Shown here: piece by piece, positions 1-7,145 of the stretch
How positions within the stretch are numbered: the stretch's first letter is position 1
Layout of the letters: each line of letters opens with the position of its first letter
Assembly (NCBI GenBank): GCA_964508975.1
Contig: CAZDVQ010000030.1
Location: 1 to 51,722 of the forward strand
DNA from: CAZDVQ01 sp964508975
GTDB taxonomy: Bacteria > Bacteroidota > Bacteroidia > Chitinophagales > Saprospiraceae
Direction of reading: 5' to 3'
Length of the DNA: 51,722 bases
Notes under the pieces: generated by a model
What the model was told of the DNA's origin: nothing
Databases searched by the model: none
The model's input: only the letters and a program-made list of their open reading frames with translations
Translations under genes and position numbers: made by a program

Positions 1-5
1 TTATT

Positions 6-23
6 GCACCTTTGGTGCTTTTT
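6..23 (+). terminator. Possible intrinsic terminator of a gene left of the window
   Basis: GCACC, a three-base TTT loop and GGTGC are followed by five T. The stem is only 5 bp, so this is weak. It would end a plus-strand transcript that enters from outside the window. Confidence 0.35.
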
Positions 24-60
24 CTGTTTGAGGAAAATGTGTCCTAATCGTAGCCTTGAA

Positions 61-116
61 AAGGAGGGGTGGATGCGCACAGGGTGGTTTACACCCTGAA
101 GCGCAGACGGGGTGGT
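61..116 (+). repeat. G-rich dispersed element, copy A (left-truncated)
   Basis: Shares the backbone AAGGAGGGGTGGATGCGC ... GCGCAGACGGGGTGGT with the copies at 5376-5443 and 5501-5568. Between the two backbone halves sits a 7-bp hairpin (CAGGGTG at 80-86, CACCCTG at 92-98) whose sequence differs from the other copies. The left half of the leading palindrome CCCCTCC...GGAGGGG is missing here. I recall similar motifs in other Bacteroidota genomes, but cannot verify that here. Confidence 0.75.
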
Positions 117-149
117 TATAAAACGCTGAAAAATTAACGCTTAACGGCA

Positions 150-163
150 TTGCGCTAGCGCAA
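150..163. repeat. 14-bp perfect palindrome next to the higA stop codon
   Basis: TTGCGCTAGCGCAA reads the same on both strands and lies 6 bp beyond the end of the antitoxin gene. Its core CGCTAGC resembles the left end of several GC-rich elements in this window (for example at 41400), so it may be a remnant of one. No T-run follows on the minus strand, so it is not a clear terminator. Confidence 0.4.
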
Positions 164-169
164 AAGGCC

Positions 170-475
170 CTAGCTTACAAATTTGGGCTTACTCAAACTG
201 ATGATGTTGCTAAACACCGATGCCTTGGCATCAAGTTCTTGTTCAATATCAAAATCATCTTGGAGACCTAACCAAAACTTGGCAGAATTGCCAAAATAGG
301 CGCTTAACCTCAAGGCTGTATCAGCGGTTATCCTGCGATTGCCTTTTATGATTTCAGATACCCTGGTTTGGGGAATGCCCAGCGCTTTTGATAGCTTATA
401 CTGGCTTATCTCCATCGGGATTAAAAACTCTTCCAGTAAAATTTCACCGGGTGATATGTTTCTTAGCTTTTCCAA
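170..475 (-). CDS. higA: HigA/VapI-type antitoxin, XRE family, without visible toxin gene
   Basis: A 101-residue protein of the usual HigA length. Residues about 23-50 form an XRE helix-turn-helix (ISQYKLSKALGIPQTRVSE), preceded by the family-typical 'SPGEILLEEF' start and followed by 'AYFGNSAKFWLGLQ' near residues 59-72. In the family, HigA binds its own promoter and neutralises the ribosome-dependent RNase HigB encoded just upstream. Here the 650 bp upstream contain no HigB-like frame, and a -7 box (TATCTTTG) lies about 30 bp before the ATG, so the gene appears to be transcribed alone. It could be a solitary regulator or the remnant of a broken toxin-antitoxin pair. The family call is firm; loss of the toxin is inferred from its absence here. 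Confidence 0.85.
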   Translation of the reverse strand: MEKLRNISPGEILLEEFLIPMEISQYKLSKALGIPQTRVSEIIKGNRRITADTALRLSAYFGNSAKFWLGLQDDFDIEQELDAKASVFSNIISLSKPKFVS

Positions 476-508
476 ATGAAATTATCATACCTTTTGCGTT
501 AGTAACTT

Positions 509-516
509 CAAAGATA
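509..516 (-). promoter_or_regulatory. Bacteroidota -7 box for higA
   Basis: CAAAGATA on the plus strand reads TATCTTTG on the minus strand and matches the Bacteroidota consensus TAnnTTTG. It lies 33 bp upstream of the higA ATG. No TTG is visible at the expected -33 position. Confidence 0.5.
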
Positions 517-665
517 AGTATTTAGTTCTTTTTTTTTAAATTTTATCCTGTTTGTGGTAAAAAAAACAATTCGCCACCTGTTTGCTTTTACTCAAATTAT
601 ATGGTTGATTCACGTGGAAAAGGCAAAAAATAGTCCAACTCTATAATAATAATTATCGCATTCAT

Positions 666-780
666 CGCGCTAGTGATGTGAAGCAGTGGCCCGCAGGGCC
701 AGACCGCAACGCGGGCCGAGCGTCCAGCGAGCTGCGGAACGTAACGGCCCCGAGCAACGCGAGGGGAAGCGCCCAAAAAA
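666..780 (+). repeat. GC-rich modular hairpin element, copy 1
   Basis: Starts CGCGCTAGTGATGTGAAGC and ends GCGCCCAAAAAA. It contains small stems such as GGCCC/GGGCC and CGAGC..CGAGG-type motifs within the backbone shared by twelve intergenic copies (AGCGTCCAGCGAGC in the centre). No reading frame with coding character. A short direct-repeat tract follows directly. Confidence 0.75.
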
Positions 781-842
781 GACTAAATGATGAAAAGACT
801 AAATGAGCAAACGACAGCTCATCGTTCATCGTTCATCGTTAA
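781..842. repeat. Short direct-repeat tract beside element copy 1
   Basis: GACTAAATGA is repeated twice 16 bp apart (781 and 797), and ATCGTTC is repeated in tandem about three times near 821-840. The tract directly abuts the CGCCCAAAA end of the GC-rich element, an arrangement seen again at 5044-5085 and 5731-5775. Confidence 0.6.
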
Positions 843-1133
843 ATTGCGCCCCCAAACACTTAACAACATTTCCAAGGCCATAATCTTGCTATATGAAATA
901 ACCGTGTCCTAACCCTGCCTGAATATAAATCACGATTTCCTAGCGAGATTTTGGCATCTCCCGTATCTTTACAACAAATTTACACCCTTTGTGGCTGCGC
1001 CGACTAACATCAGTTCAACACTAGCTGCACAAAACGATACGGCTAAAGCTGCTCGGTATTTATTTGAGCCTATCCTGGCCGCCAAGGATTTAAGCCGCAG
1101 CGATACGTTTCCAGACTCAATCCTAACTAGATC

Positions 1134-2237
1134 ATGTATCCCCTATACAAGTTTTTTTTCGATAAACTTCCCGTCAAAAGATACCTGGCAGATAGCTCAC
1201 TGCATTTGCTCAACGACCAAGAATCTGCTTATCTACGAAATTTGCACAGGAAAGCCCTAGCGGTAGCGGCCTGCATGTCTGTAATCGGTTTCTTGTTGTA
1301 TTACCTGCCCGTGTATTGGGATGAGAGCTACAACCAAAAATCTATATTTATCAGCTCGACCATACCCCTGGGTGCTTTTTCGCTTACACTGCCGCTGGTT
1401 GAAATTGTGTGGGGCCTGCTGCTGATGGTGATAGAAATCTACCTGCTGGTATTGCTCAATATTTATTGTGTACACGAGATTGCCGTAGCTACTGGCCTCA
1501 TCTCTAATGAGACTAAGGACGAACTTAGAGGGGAGGTACTTAAACTTGGGGTGGAAGGTACCACTCGGGAGCAGCAATTGTACGGCATTGACCCATTCCA
1601 GGGCATCAACAAAAAACTACTTTTTGTATTCAATATCATCCTGAGACTCAAGGGTTGGTTCGGCAACAAATTGATACAGTTCCTGGCCAAGCGCCTCTTG
1701 GGCCGTTTCGCCGTCAGGACCGTGCTCGACTTTATAGGCATGCCTATCTATATGGCCATCAATGCCTATTCTACACATGTAGTGCTCAAGCAGACCAAAA
1801 CCATTATTTTGGGTCAGGCTATCATCAAAGACTTCGTCCCTAAGCTACCCACTGCCCCAATAGTTAAGGAGCAGGAAGACTTGATATACGATGCGCTCCA
1901 GTTTATTGCCATGAGCAAGCGGGATTTCCATCAAAACCACCTCATGCTGACCAAGAATGTACTCGAGCATTTTAATATCGCTAGAAGGCCATCACATATC
2001 CTGCCCGACAATTTTTTGGAAAGGCTAGCCGCAGCCGATGCTAGCACGCAGCGTATCTGCAAGTCTATCATTTGCCTTGGATTTGTCCTTGATGGGTCAT
2101 TCTCTTCCAGAGAGAAGACGAACTTGGGGGCTTTGCATGCCAAAGGTGTATTACCTTTTGGCCATGCTGAAATGGCCGGGTTTGTTGCCAACTTCTACGC
2201 TGGAAGAGGGGTGGAGAGTATGATGGCGAGATTGTAG
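1134..2237 (+). CDS. Membrane protein of unknown function, possible TerB-like C-terminus
   Basis: Encodes 367 residues. Hydrophobic segments at about 43-62 and 78-115 suggest two to three membrane helices, and there is no cleavable signal peptide. Further weakly hydrophobic stretches occur near 160-215. The C-terminal part (about 245-365) is helical and soluble, and 'LGFVLDGSFSSREKTNL' resembles the acidic motif of TerB-like domains; that is only a suggestion. I do not recognise the family and assign no function. The ATG at 1134 is the first good start. The stop codon is separated by one base from the stop of the convergent ABC permease gene, with no terminator hairpin between them, so the two transcripts must overlap. 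Confidence 0.7.
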   Translation: MYPLYKFFFDKLPVKRYLADSSLHLLNDQESAYLRNLHRKALAVAACMSVIGFLLYYLPVYWDESYNQKSIFISSTIPLGAFSLTLPLVEIVWGLLLMVIEIYLLVLLNIYCVHEIAVATGLISNETKDELRGEVLKLGVEGTTREQQLYGIDPFQGINKKLLFVFNIILRLKGWFGNKLIQFLAKRLLGRFAVRTVLDFIGMPIYMAINAYSTHVVLKQTKTIILGQAIIKDFVPKLPTAPIVKEQEDLIYDALQFIAMSKRDFHQNHLMLTKNVLEHFNIARRPSHILPDNFLERLAAADASTQRICKSIICLGFVLDGSFSSREKTNLGALHAKGVLPFGHAEMAGFVANFYAGRGVESMMARL

Positions 2238-2238
2238 A

Positions 2239-3594
2239 CTAGTCCGTGCGCAAGGCCGTGATCGGGTCCAACATCGCGGCTTTACGGGCTGGGAATATCC
2301 CGAAAATCAAACCGATGGACGAGGCCACGCCAAACGACAAGAATATAGACCAGGTGGGTACAATCGTGGGTATCGAGGCCCAGTTGCCGATGATGTTGGC
2401 CATAATCAAGCCCAACGCAATGCCCAACACCCCACCCGATAGACTGATAAAAATTGCCTCAAAAAGGAACTGCAAGATTATATCTAGGCGGGTAGCGCCC
2501 AATGAACGGCGCACACCGATTTCTTTCACACGCTCCAACACCGAGGCCAACATGATGTTCATGATGCCAATGCCGCCCACCAGCAACGATATTCCCGCGA
2601 TGGCACCCAACACCAAGTTGAAGGTGTTTTGCGTTTTCTGTTGCTGTTGTAGCAAGAGCTCGGGCACTTCCACGTCGAAGTCGGTGAGCTCGTCGTGGCG
2701 GCGAAACAACATGCGGGCAATCACCTCCTTAGCTGATTGTAACTGCTTGGAGTCTGCCACACGGATAACCAAGCGGTCGAGCTGGTGGTAATTGGTAGGC
2801 TTCTCTTCCTCTTCTTCTTCCTCGTCGCTGTACATCCAGCGCTCATACTTGTCGGCATCTTCCTTCAACTTGCGGATGATGGCCATCGAGCGGTTTTCAA
2901 AGCGGGTGATAGCCGTTTGAACAGGCACGTAAATATCGTCGTTGTAGTCGCGAATACCCAAGGCCTCCAAGCTTTTGGCTGAGGCCAAGCGCTTGTTCAA
3001 GACCCCGATAACCGTAAGCCAAACTTGGCCGCACTTGATCTTTTGCCCCAATGGCTCGCCATCGCTGAAAAACTTGGCCGCCACGTTGTTGCCGATAATG
3101 CAAACGGCCTCGCCAGATATTAACTGTTGCGACTGGAAAAATTTGCCCTGGGACAACTCCAACTGGTTGATATCGAAAAAGGCATTGGTCACGCCTGTAC
3201 AGGTTGTCTTTTGCAAACGGCCTTCGCGTACAGCGCTCAGGTTCATGATAATTTCAGGGCTAATCAACTCAACACCAGGCACATGCGTTTGTATGCTGCG
3301 GGCATCTTCCAGGGTTAAACCGTTGGAATATGGTTTCTTGTTGTTCTGCACCGTGCTACCTTGGGATTGGTTTGCCTCAGCCTCGGGCAGTTTAGATTTG
3401 ATGACGATGTTGTTGGTCCCGATGAGCTTCATCTGGTCCAGGATAGACTGTTTTGCACCCGTACCGATACCCAGCATGGCAATTACCGCTGCCACACCAA
3501 ACACGATGCCCAAGCCCGTGAGCAAGGCACGCAGTTGATTTTCGGCCACGGCGTTGACCGCGAGCAAAAAGTTGAATTTGACTCGGTTAAACAT
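2239..3594 (-). CDS. MacB/FtsX-type ABC transporter permease
   Basis: A 451-residue permease with the MacB topology: transmembrane helix 1 near residues 22-44, a large periplasmic domain (about 45-320), then three helices near 325-435. The FtsX signatures 'GGIGIMNIMLASVLERVKE' and 'EIGVRRSLGA' precede helix 3, and the protein ends in 'PARKAAMLDPITALRTD', typical of the family. It has no fused ATPase domain and none is encoded beside it, so the nucleotide-binding subunit must come from elsewhere. Only 3 bp separate it from the upstream adaptor gene, indicating co-transcription. Odd feature: a periplasmic run of Asp plus seven Glu near residue 260. MacB-type systems drive export or mechanotransmission through the periplasm rather than transport across the inner membrane; the substrate is unknown. 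Confidence 0.88.
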   Translation of the reverse strand: MFNRVKFNFLLAVNAVAENQLRALLTGLGIVFGVAAVIAMLGIGTGAKQSILDQMKLIGTNNIVIKSKLPEAEANQSQGSTVQNNKKPYSNGLTLEDARSIQTHVPGVELISPEIIMNLSAVREGRLQKTTCTGVTNAFFDINQLELSQGKFFQSQQLISGEAVCIIGNNVAAKFFSDGEPLGQKIKCGQVWLTVIGVLNKRLASAKSLEALGIRDYNDDIYVPVQTAITRFENRSMAIIRKLKEDADKYERWMYSDEEEEEEEKPTNYHQLDRLVIRVADSKQLQSAKEVIARMLFRRHDELTDFDVEVPELLLQQQQKTQNTFNLVLGAIAGISLLVGGIGIMNIMLASVLERVKEIGVRRSLGATRLDIILQFLFEAIFISLSGGVLGIALGLIMANIIGNWASIPTIVPTWSIFLSFGVASSIGLIFGIFPARKAAMLDPITALRTD

Positions 3595-3597
3595 GGG

Positions 3598-4944
3598 CTA
3601 TTCCTCCTCGTTTGACATCTTGTCGGCCGCGGCTTCCAAGGCTTTACGGGCTTCCTCGGCCTTGGCTCGCTGGGCCATCTCGGCTTCTTTCCGCTTGCGG
3701 GTATAGTCTTCAACCACCTTCTTGTCGAGGTATTGGAAGGGCAGTTTTTCGTGTTTATCGGGCAGCGAGAGGAGCACCGTGGCGCCTTCTTCCAGGCCGT
3801 GTTCCACGATGATGGCGTTGGCATTTGAAGGGCCGGTCAGGATTTGCTGCTTGTAGGTTTTACCATCTTTTTTTACCACCGAGAAAGTCACGCTATCGTT
3901 AAACACCGATTCGAGTGGAATGTACAGCACGTCTTTATACTCGGCGGTCAGGATATCGTTGGCGGTGGTCATGGCCGGGCGCATGATGGAATCGCTCTTG
4001 TCCAGTTGGATATTCACCTCAAACACCTTGGCATCGTAGCCGGGCAATTGTTGGCCCACGTTGGCCACCTTGATGATGGTGCCCGTGTACGTTTTACCGG
4101 GAAAAGCGTCAATTTTAACGTTTGCTTTTTGGCCTTTACTTAGCTTGCTGATATCCACCTCGTTGACGTAGGTGATGGAAAGCATATCGCTGAGGTCGGG
4201 CAATTCGGCCACAATGGGGTTCCAGGCCCCTACGGTCGAGCCTTTTTTCTGGCCGTAGTAGTAGGTGAGCATACCGTCGGCAGGGGCCACCACTTTAAAC
4301 TCATCGCCGAGGTCTTGTAGAATCTTTATCCCGTTGACTTTCTGTTGTTTACGCGATTCAATCTCGGCGATTTTAGCATTGGCCAGCTGTTGTTTCAGCT
4401 CGTAATTGCGCACTTGTTGGCGGTAATCGCGCTCGATGCGTTCCAGTTCAAGGCGTAGCCGACCGATAATGGCGGGTGGCTCGTAGATACTCTGTTCCAT
4501 TTCCAGTTCTTTTTCGCGCATGGAAAACCTGAGGTTAACCATTTGGTCGCGTAGTTGGCGGAGCTCAAGGGCGGTATCTAGTTGAGCCTGAATGAGTTGT
4601 TGTTCAATTTGGTCAAGTTCAGCCGAGCGTTCGGTCATTTTGTTCACCAGCTCGGTGCGGTCGAGTTGGGCCACGTAATCGCCTGCATGCACGTACGAGC
4701 CTTCATCGATAATATCCTGGATGGTCGTGTTCCAGATATTTGCCGAGCGCATACCTTGTGGGCCCATGATTTTAACAGAGTTCCGGGCTTGCAACTCGCC
4801 AGTAGCGGTTACATTCACTTGAAAATCACCGCGTTTCACCACGTCGGTGAGTTGAATTTGCTCGGTATTTTTCTTGGGTTTAAACAACACAAAAGCCAGC
4901 ACCGCAAGGCCCAGCAACACCATCCAGATGATATATTTTTTCAT
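3598..4944 (-). CDS. Periplasmic adaptor (HlyD/MacA-type membrane fusion protein)
   Basis: Encodes 448 residues. A single N-terminal anchor (residues 4-21) is followed by the first half of a barrel-sandwich/lipoyl domain (about 39-105), a long alpha-helical hairpin (about 106-210) rich in Glu, Gln and Arg, the second lipoyl half ('VVAPADGMLTYYY'), a beta-barrel domain, and a highly charged C-terminal helix (about 405-448) not typical of MacA. It should link the MacB-type permease encoded 3 bp downstream to an outer-membrane channel; no TolC-like gene is in the window. The ATG at 4944 sets a normal anchor. No TAnnTTTG box is evident upstream, where a repeat-rich gap begins. Confidence 0.87.
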   Translation of the reverse strand: MKKYIIWMVLLGLAVLAFVLFKPKKNTEQIQLTDVVKRGDFQVNVTATGELQARNSVKIMGPQGMRSANIWNTTIQDIIDEGSYVHAGDYVAQLDRTELVNKMTERSAELDQIEQQLIQAQLDTALELRQLRDQMVNLRFSMREKELEMEQSIYEPPAIIGRLRLELERIERDYRQQVRNYELKQQLANAKIAEIESRKQQKVNGIKILQDLGDEFKVVAPADGMLTYYYGQKKGSTVGAWNPIVAELPDLSDMLSITYVNEVDISKLSKGQKANVKIDAFPGKTYTGTIIKVANVGQQLPGYDAKVFEVNIQLDKSDSIMRPAMTTANDILTAEYKDVLYIPLESVFNDSVTFSVVKKDGKTYKQQILTGPSNANAIIVEHGLEEGATVLLSLPDKHEKLPFQYLDKKVVEDYTRKRKEAEMAQRAKAEEARKALEAAADKMSNEEE

Positions 4945-4954
4945 TTCAGTTATT

Positions 4955-4990
4955 TCAAAGTTGATAGTTGGTAGTTGACAGTTGGTAGTG
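4955..4990. repeat. GTTGGTAGTTGA-type tandem tract
   Basis: Imperfect repeats of GTTGATAGTTGGTAGTTGACAGTTGG immediately before the adaptor gene start. The same unit in reverse orientation occurs at 5731-5775 and in direct orientation at 19694-19735. Confidence 0.6.
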
Positions 4991-5043
4991 AATGCATCAA
5001 CCCAAATGTCCAGTTACGCTGGGGGTAAAAGTACAAAAAATCC

Positions 5044-5085
5044 TTGCTCGTGCAACTCATAACTATTAACTCATAACTTTTAACT
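5044..5085. repeat. AACTCATAACTATT tandem tract beside element copy 2
   Basis: Imperfect repeats of AACTCATAACT(ATT/TTT) run directly into the TTTTTTGGGCG end of GC-rich element copy 2. Confidence 0.6.
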
Positions 5086-5231
5086 TTTTTGGGCGCTGCG
5101 CCGCGATGCGTCGCCGGTCCATTCGCGCAGTCACTTCGTTCCTTTGCGGGGCACTTCGTGCAACCGCGCTCCCTGGACGGTCGGCCCTTGCGGGCCCGCG
5201 CTACGCGCAGCGCTTCATGCACCTAGCGCGA
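5085..5231 (-). repeat. GC-rich modular hairpin element, copy 2
   Basis: On the plus strand it starts TTTTTTGGGCGCTGCG and ends CACCTAGCGCG; the element orientation (ending in CGCCCAAAA) is minus. It contains self-complementary stems such as GCGGGGCAC...GTGC and GGGCCCGC. Same backbone family as copy 1. Confidence 0.75.
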
Positions 5232-5375
5232 ATAGTGTTCAAAGCAGGTGGGATTTGGGGGGCTTTTTTTTCATGCGGGATTTTTTGCGTACATATTTTC
5301 GGTGCGGGAAACCATCCCCCACCCTATTGCGCAGGATTGATTGGTTCTAGGTTAATGTATACACCATTATTTTTT

Positions 5376-5443
5376 ACCACCCCATCTGCCGCGCTCCACG
5401 CTTTGCGTTCCGCTTGCATCCACCCCTCCTTTGCATGGAGGGG
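5376..5443 (-). repeat. G-rich dispersed element, copy B
   Basis: 68 bp. On the minus strand it reads CCCCTCCATGCAAAGGAGGG then GTGGATGC, a variable hairpin (ACGCAAAGCGT), and ends GGGGTGGT. The palindromic head CCCCTCC/GGAGGGG occupies 5423-5443. Confidence 0.78.
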
Positions 5444-5500
5444 AATTTAGCTTATCTTATATTTAATTGATTATCAGCAATATAAAACAAGACCTAGACT

Positions 5501-5568
5501 CCCCTCCATGCAAAGGAGGGGTGGATGCGCAGGTGGCGTTTTACGCCACGTAGCGCAGACGGGGTGGT
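5501..5568 (+). repeat. G-rich dispersed element, copy C
   Basis: 68 bp with the same palindromic head (CCCCTCC at 5501-5507, GGAGGGG at 5515-5521), the middle GTGGATGCGC, a hairpin unlike that of copies A and B (GTGGCGT at 5533-5539, ACGCCAC at 5543-5549), and the tail GCGCAGACGGGGTGGT. Confidence 0.8.
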
Positions 5569-5608
5569 AAATCACAACAAAAAAAATAGAACCAATCAAT
5601 CATGCCCA

Positions 5609-5730
5609 TCGCGTTAGCGATGCGAAGCGGTGGCGCAACGCGCCAGACCGAGCCGCCTAACGGCGAAGGGCCGAGCGAACAGCGAGCCGCGTAGCGTAGC
5701 GACGGCGCAACGCGCCGGAACGCCCAAAAG
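5609..5730 (+). repeat. GC-rich modular hairpin element, copy 3
   Basis: Starts CGCGTTAGCGATGCGAAGCG and ends GGAACGCCCAAAA. Internal stems GGCGCAACGCGCC (a palindrome used twice) and GCCGCCTAACGGC separate the conserved blocks GCCAGACCGAGC and GGCCGAGCGAACAGCGAGC. Confidence 0.8.
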
Positions 5731-5775
5731 AACTATGAACTATGAACTACCAACTATCAACTACCAACTATTAAG
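5731..5775. repeat. AACTATGAACTACC tandem tract beside element copy 3
   Basis: Six imperfect units of about 7 bp (AACTATG, AACTACC, AACTATC) follow the CGCCCAAAAG end of element copy 3 and run into the last codons of the CAP gene (stop at 5771). Confidence 0.65.
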
Positions 5776-7075
5776 GTACAAAAACCTGAATCCAGTAGTT
5801 TTCTTGCTCGGCGATGGTGCCAGCAAAATAGCAAGCAGCCTTGGTCCAACCGTAATACAATATAGCCCGGCGGCGTTCGCGGTTGGGGTCGTTAGCATCG
5901 ATCAAGGCCGTGCGGAGGGCCAACATGGGGTCGGCACTCGAGCTGATGAGGTTTTCGGCCGCATCGCTGGTGCTATTTTTACAGCTTTGGGCCACACGGG
6001 TCCAAGGCATCGAGCCATCTGGTGCTTGCGGACTGGTAACCTTGTGCTCCTTCATGGTGGTAGCACGGGCTTTCAGCGACTCGTATACACAGCGTTCTGC
6101 TTTGAGCGCAGGGGCAGGTTTCATTTTGGCCAGGTCTTTCATCAATTCGCCCAGGGCTTTCAACTCGGCTTTGATGGCCGTTTTACTGAGTTTCTTATCC
6201 TTTTTAAGGGCTTTTTTGTAGTTTTTAAGCTCTAGCAGGTACCCTTTAGGGTTGGTGCGGACACGGTTAATCTCGGCGAGCATGGCCGCCTCGTCGTTGG
6301 CCATGGTCCAATAAAACTCATCTACTTTTTCCTTACCGGTAAGGTCCCAAGCATCGGAGAGTTTCACGTCCTCCATGTTCTCGGCCAGGGCAGCTTCTAC
6401 TTTCTGTCGGGGGATTTGTGTTGTATCGGCTTTACCCCACACCATGACCCAAGTGTGTTTGCTTAAGCCAGCTGTTTTCAATTCGTAGCAACCCATGTGT
6501 GTCCATTGTGGACTCAAGACTTTCTCGCGATCCGTGTGCATGGGGTCATCCTCGTTGATGAGCATCACGATAAGGGCCTGGCGTACCGAAACCGAGCCGG
6601 TGCTAAGGCTAAAATCAACTGCATGGATTTTATCAAGGCCCTCACTTTGAAGTTTCTGTTTTTTAACGAGGTAGCGCTGCGTGCGGGCAACGTCCTCGCC
6701 GAGGCGTTTGGCTTGGGTAAACAGCGATTTTTCTGGGAATAATAGCGTAGATACAGCCTTGGTTTCCAAGGTTTTAAGCAGGGACTGCGCAGCGATATAA
6801 ATCGAATCGGCCTTAGCAGTTGATATCAGCTTATTGGCCTTCATGATTTGAAGGTTATTAAGGTATTCTTTTACGTAGCCCGCATACACGGCCGGGTACA
6901 TGCGTACAAAGTTGATTTCGCGAATCATGCGTTTTTCAAAACGCGTGCAAGGTGTGGTGTTGGCGGTATTCAGTTCCTCCCGGGCAAAGCCTTCATCATC
7001 TTCAACGCTCAAGTACTGGGCTTGAAGGTTAAGCGAAAAACAACAAAGTAAAACGAGTAAAGTAAAATATTTCAT
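5771..7075 (-). CDS. Secreted protein with two CAP/SCP-like domains
   Basis: Encodes 434 residues with a signal peptide (1-20, 'MKYFTLLVLLCCFSLNLQAQ'). Two copies of a CAP-superfamily-like module follow, near 45-215 and 265-434. Each begins with the family-typical helix ('IREINFVRMYPAVYAGYV' and 'LAEINRVRTNPKGYLLEL') and ends with a Cys-containing core strand ('WTHMGCYEL', 'WTKAACYFAG'). The first carries the 'HTDREKV' histidine, while the equivalent site in the second reads 'NRERRR', so any metal-binding site is probably not kept in both. CAP proteins are secreted and have varied roles; bacterial ones are poorly understood. No T9SS C-terminal domain is present. No -7 box was found in the 70 bp upstream. 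Confidence 0.75.
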   Translation of the reverse strand: MKYFTLLVLLCCFSLNLQAQYLSVEDDEGFAREELNTANTTPCTRFEKRMIREINFVRMYPAVYAGYVKEYLNNLQIMKANKLISTAKADSIYIAAQSLLKTLETKAVSTLLFPEKSLFTQAKRLGEDVARTQRYLVKKQKLQSEGLDKIHAVDFSLSTGSVSVRQALIVMLINEDDPMHTDREKVLSPQWTHMGCYELKTAGLSKHTWVMVWGKADTTQIPRQKVEAALAENMEDVKLSDAWDLTGKEKVDEFYWTMANDEAAMLAEINRVRTNPKGYLLELKNYKKALKKDKKLSKTAIKAELKALGELMKDLAKMKPAPALKAERCVYESLKARATTMKEHKVTSPQAPDGSMPWTRVAQSCKNSTSDAAENLISSSADPMLALRTALIDANDPNRERRRAILYYGWTKAACYFAGTIAEQENYWIQVFVP

Positions 7076-7145
7076 GGCTCTTCTTAGTGGGGTTGAGTGG
7101 CTAAGTTACTGCTTTTCTGTAAATGTGAAAAACACTGGACTTAAA

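Larger units (their letters stand above)
517..1133. other. Gene-free divergent intergenic region
   Basis: Lies between higA and the divergent membrane-protein gene. It holds AT-rich sequence (520-660), a GC-rich modular element (666-780), a short direct-repeat tract (781-842) and about 290 bp in which I see no gene or clear signal. A near-match to the -7 box (TATCTTTA, 964-971) is too far from the next start to call. Confidence 0.6.
5335..5601. repeat. Composite nested inverted repeat
   Basis: The 15-bp arms GATTGATTGGTTCTA (5335-5349) and TAGAACCAATCAATC (5587-5601) are perfect inverses. Inside them lie the two 68-bp G-rich elements facing each other (5376-5443 and 5501-5568) around an AT-rich centre of 57 bp. 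The whole resembles a non-autonomous inverted-repeat mobile element or a large palindrome formed by back-to-back insertion; no protein gene is inside. Confidence 0.7.
4945..5770. other. 825-bp repeat-packed intergenic region
   Basis: Contains no gene I can support. It holds, in order: short tandem tracts (4955-4990 and 5044-5085), GC-rich element copy 2 (5085-5231, minus), a 15-bp outer inverted repeat (5335-5349 and 5587-5601) enclosing two opposed G-rich elements, GC-rich element copy 3 (5609-5730, plus), and a further tandem tract (5731-5775). Confidence 0.8.

Noticed and set aside
476..990. HigB toxin gene upstream of higA
   Set aside because: No frame with HigB-like residues on either strand; the region is AT-rich promoter sequence and a repeat.
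991..1260. 89-residue open frame upstream of the membrane protein gene
   Set aside because: GTG start, low-complexity composition, overlaps the real gene at 1134 in another frame, and no family resemblance.
2201..2260. Terminator between the convergent genes at 2237/2239
   Set aside because: Only one base separates the stop codons and no stem with a T-run is visible.
5106..5450. Open frames across the repeat-rich gap
   Set aside because: They translate the GC-rich element and the G-rich element; similar frames appear wherever an element copy lies (15678, 19767, 39370, 44187), so they are composition artefacts.
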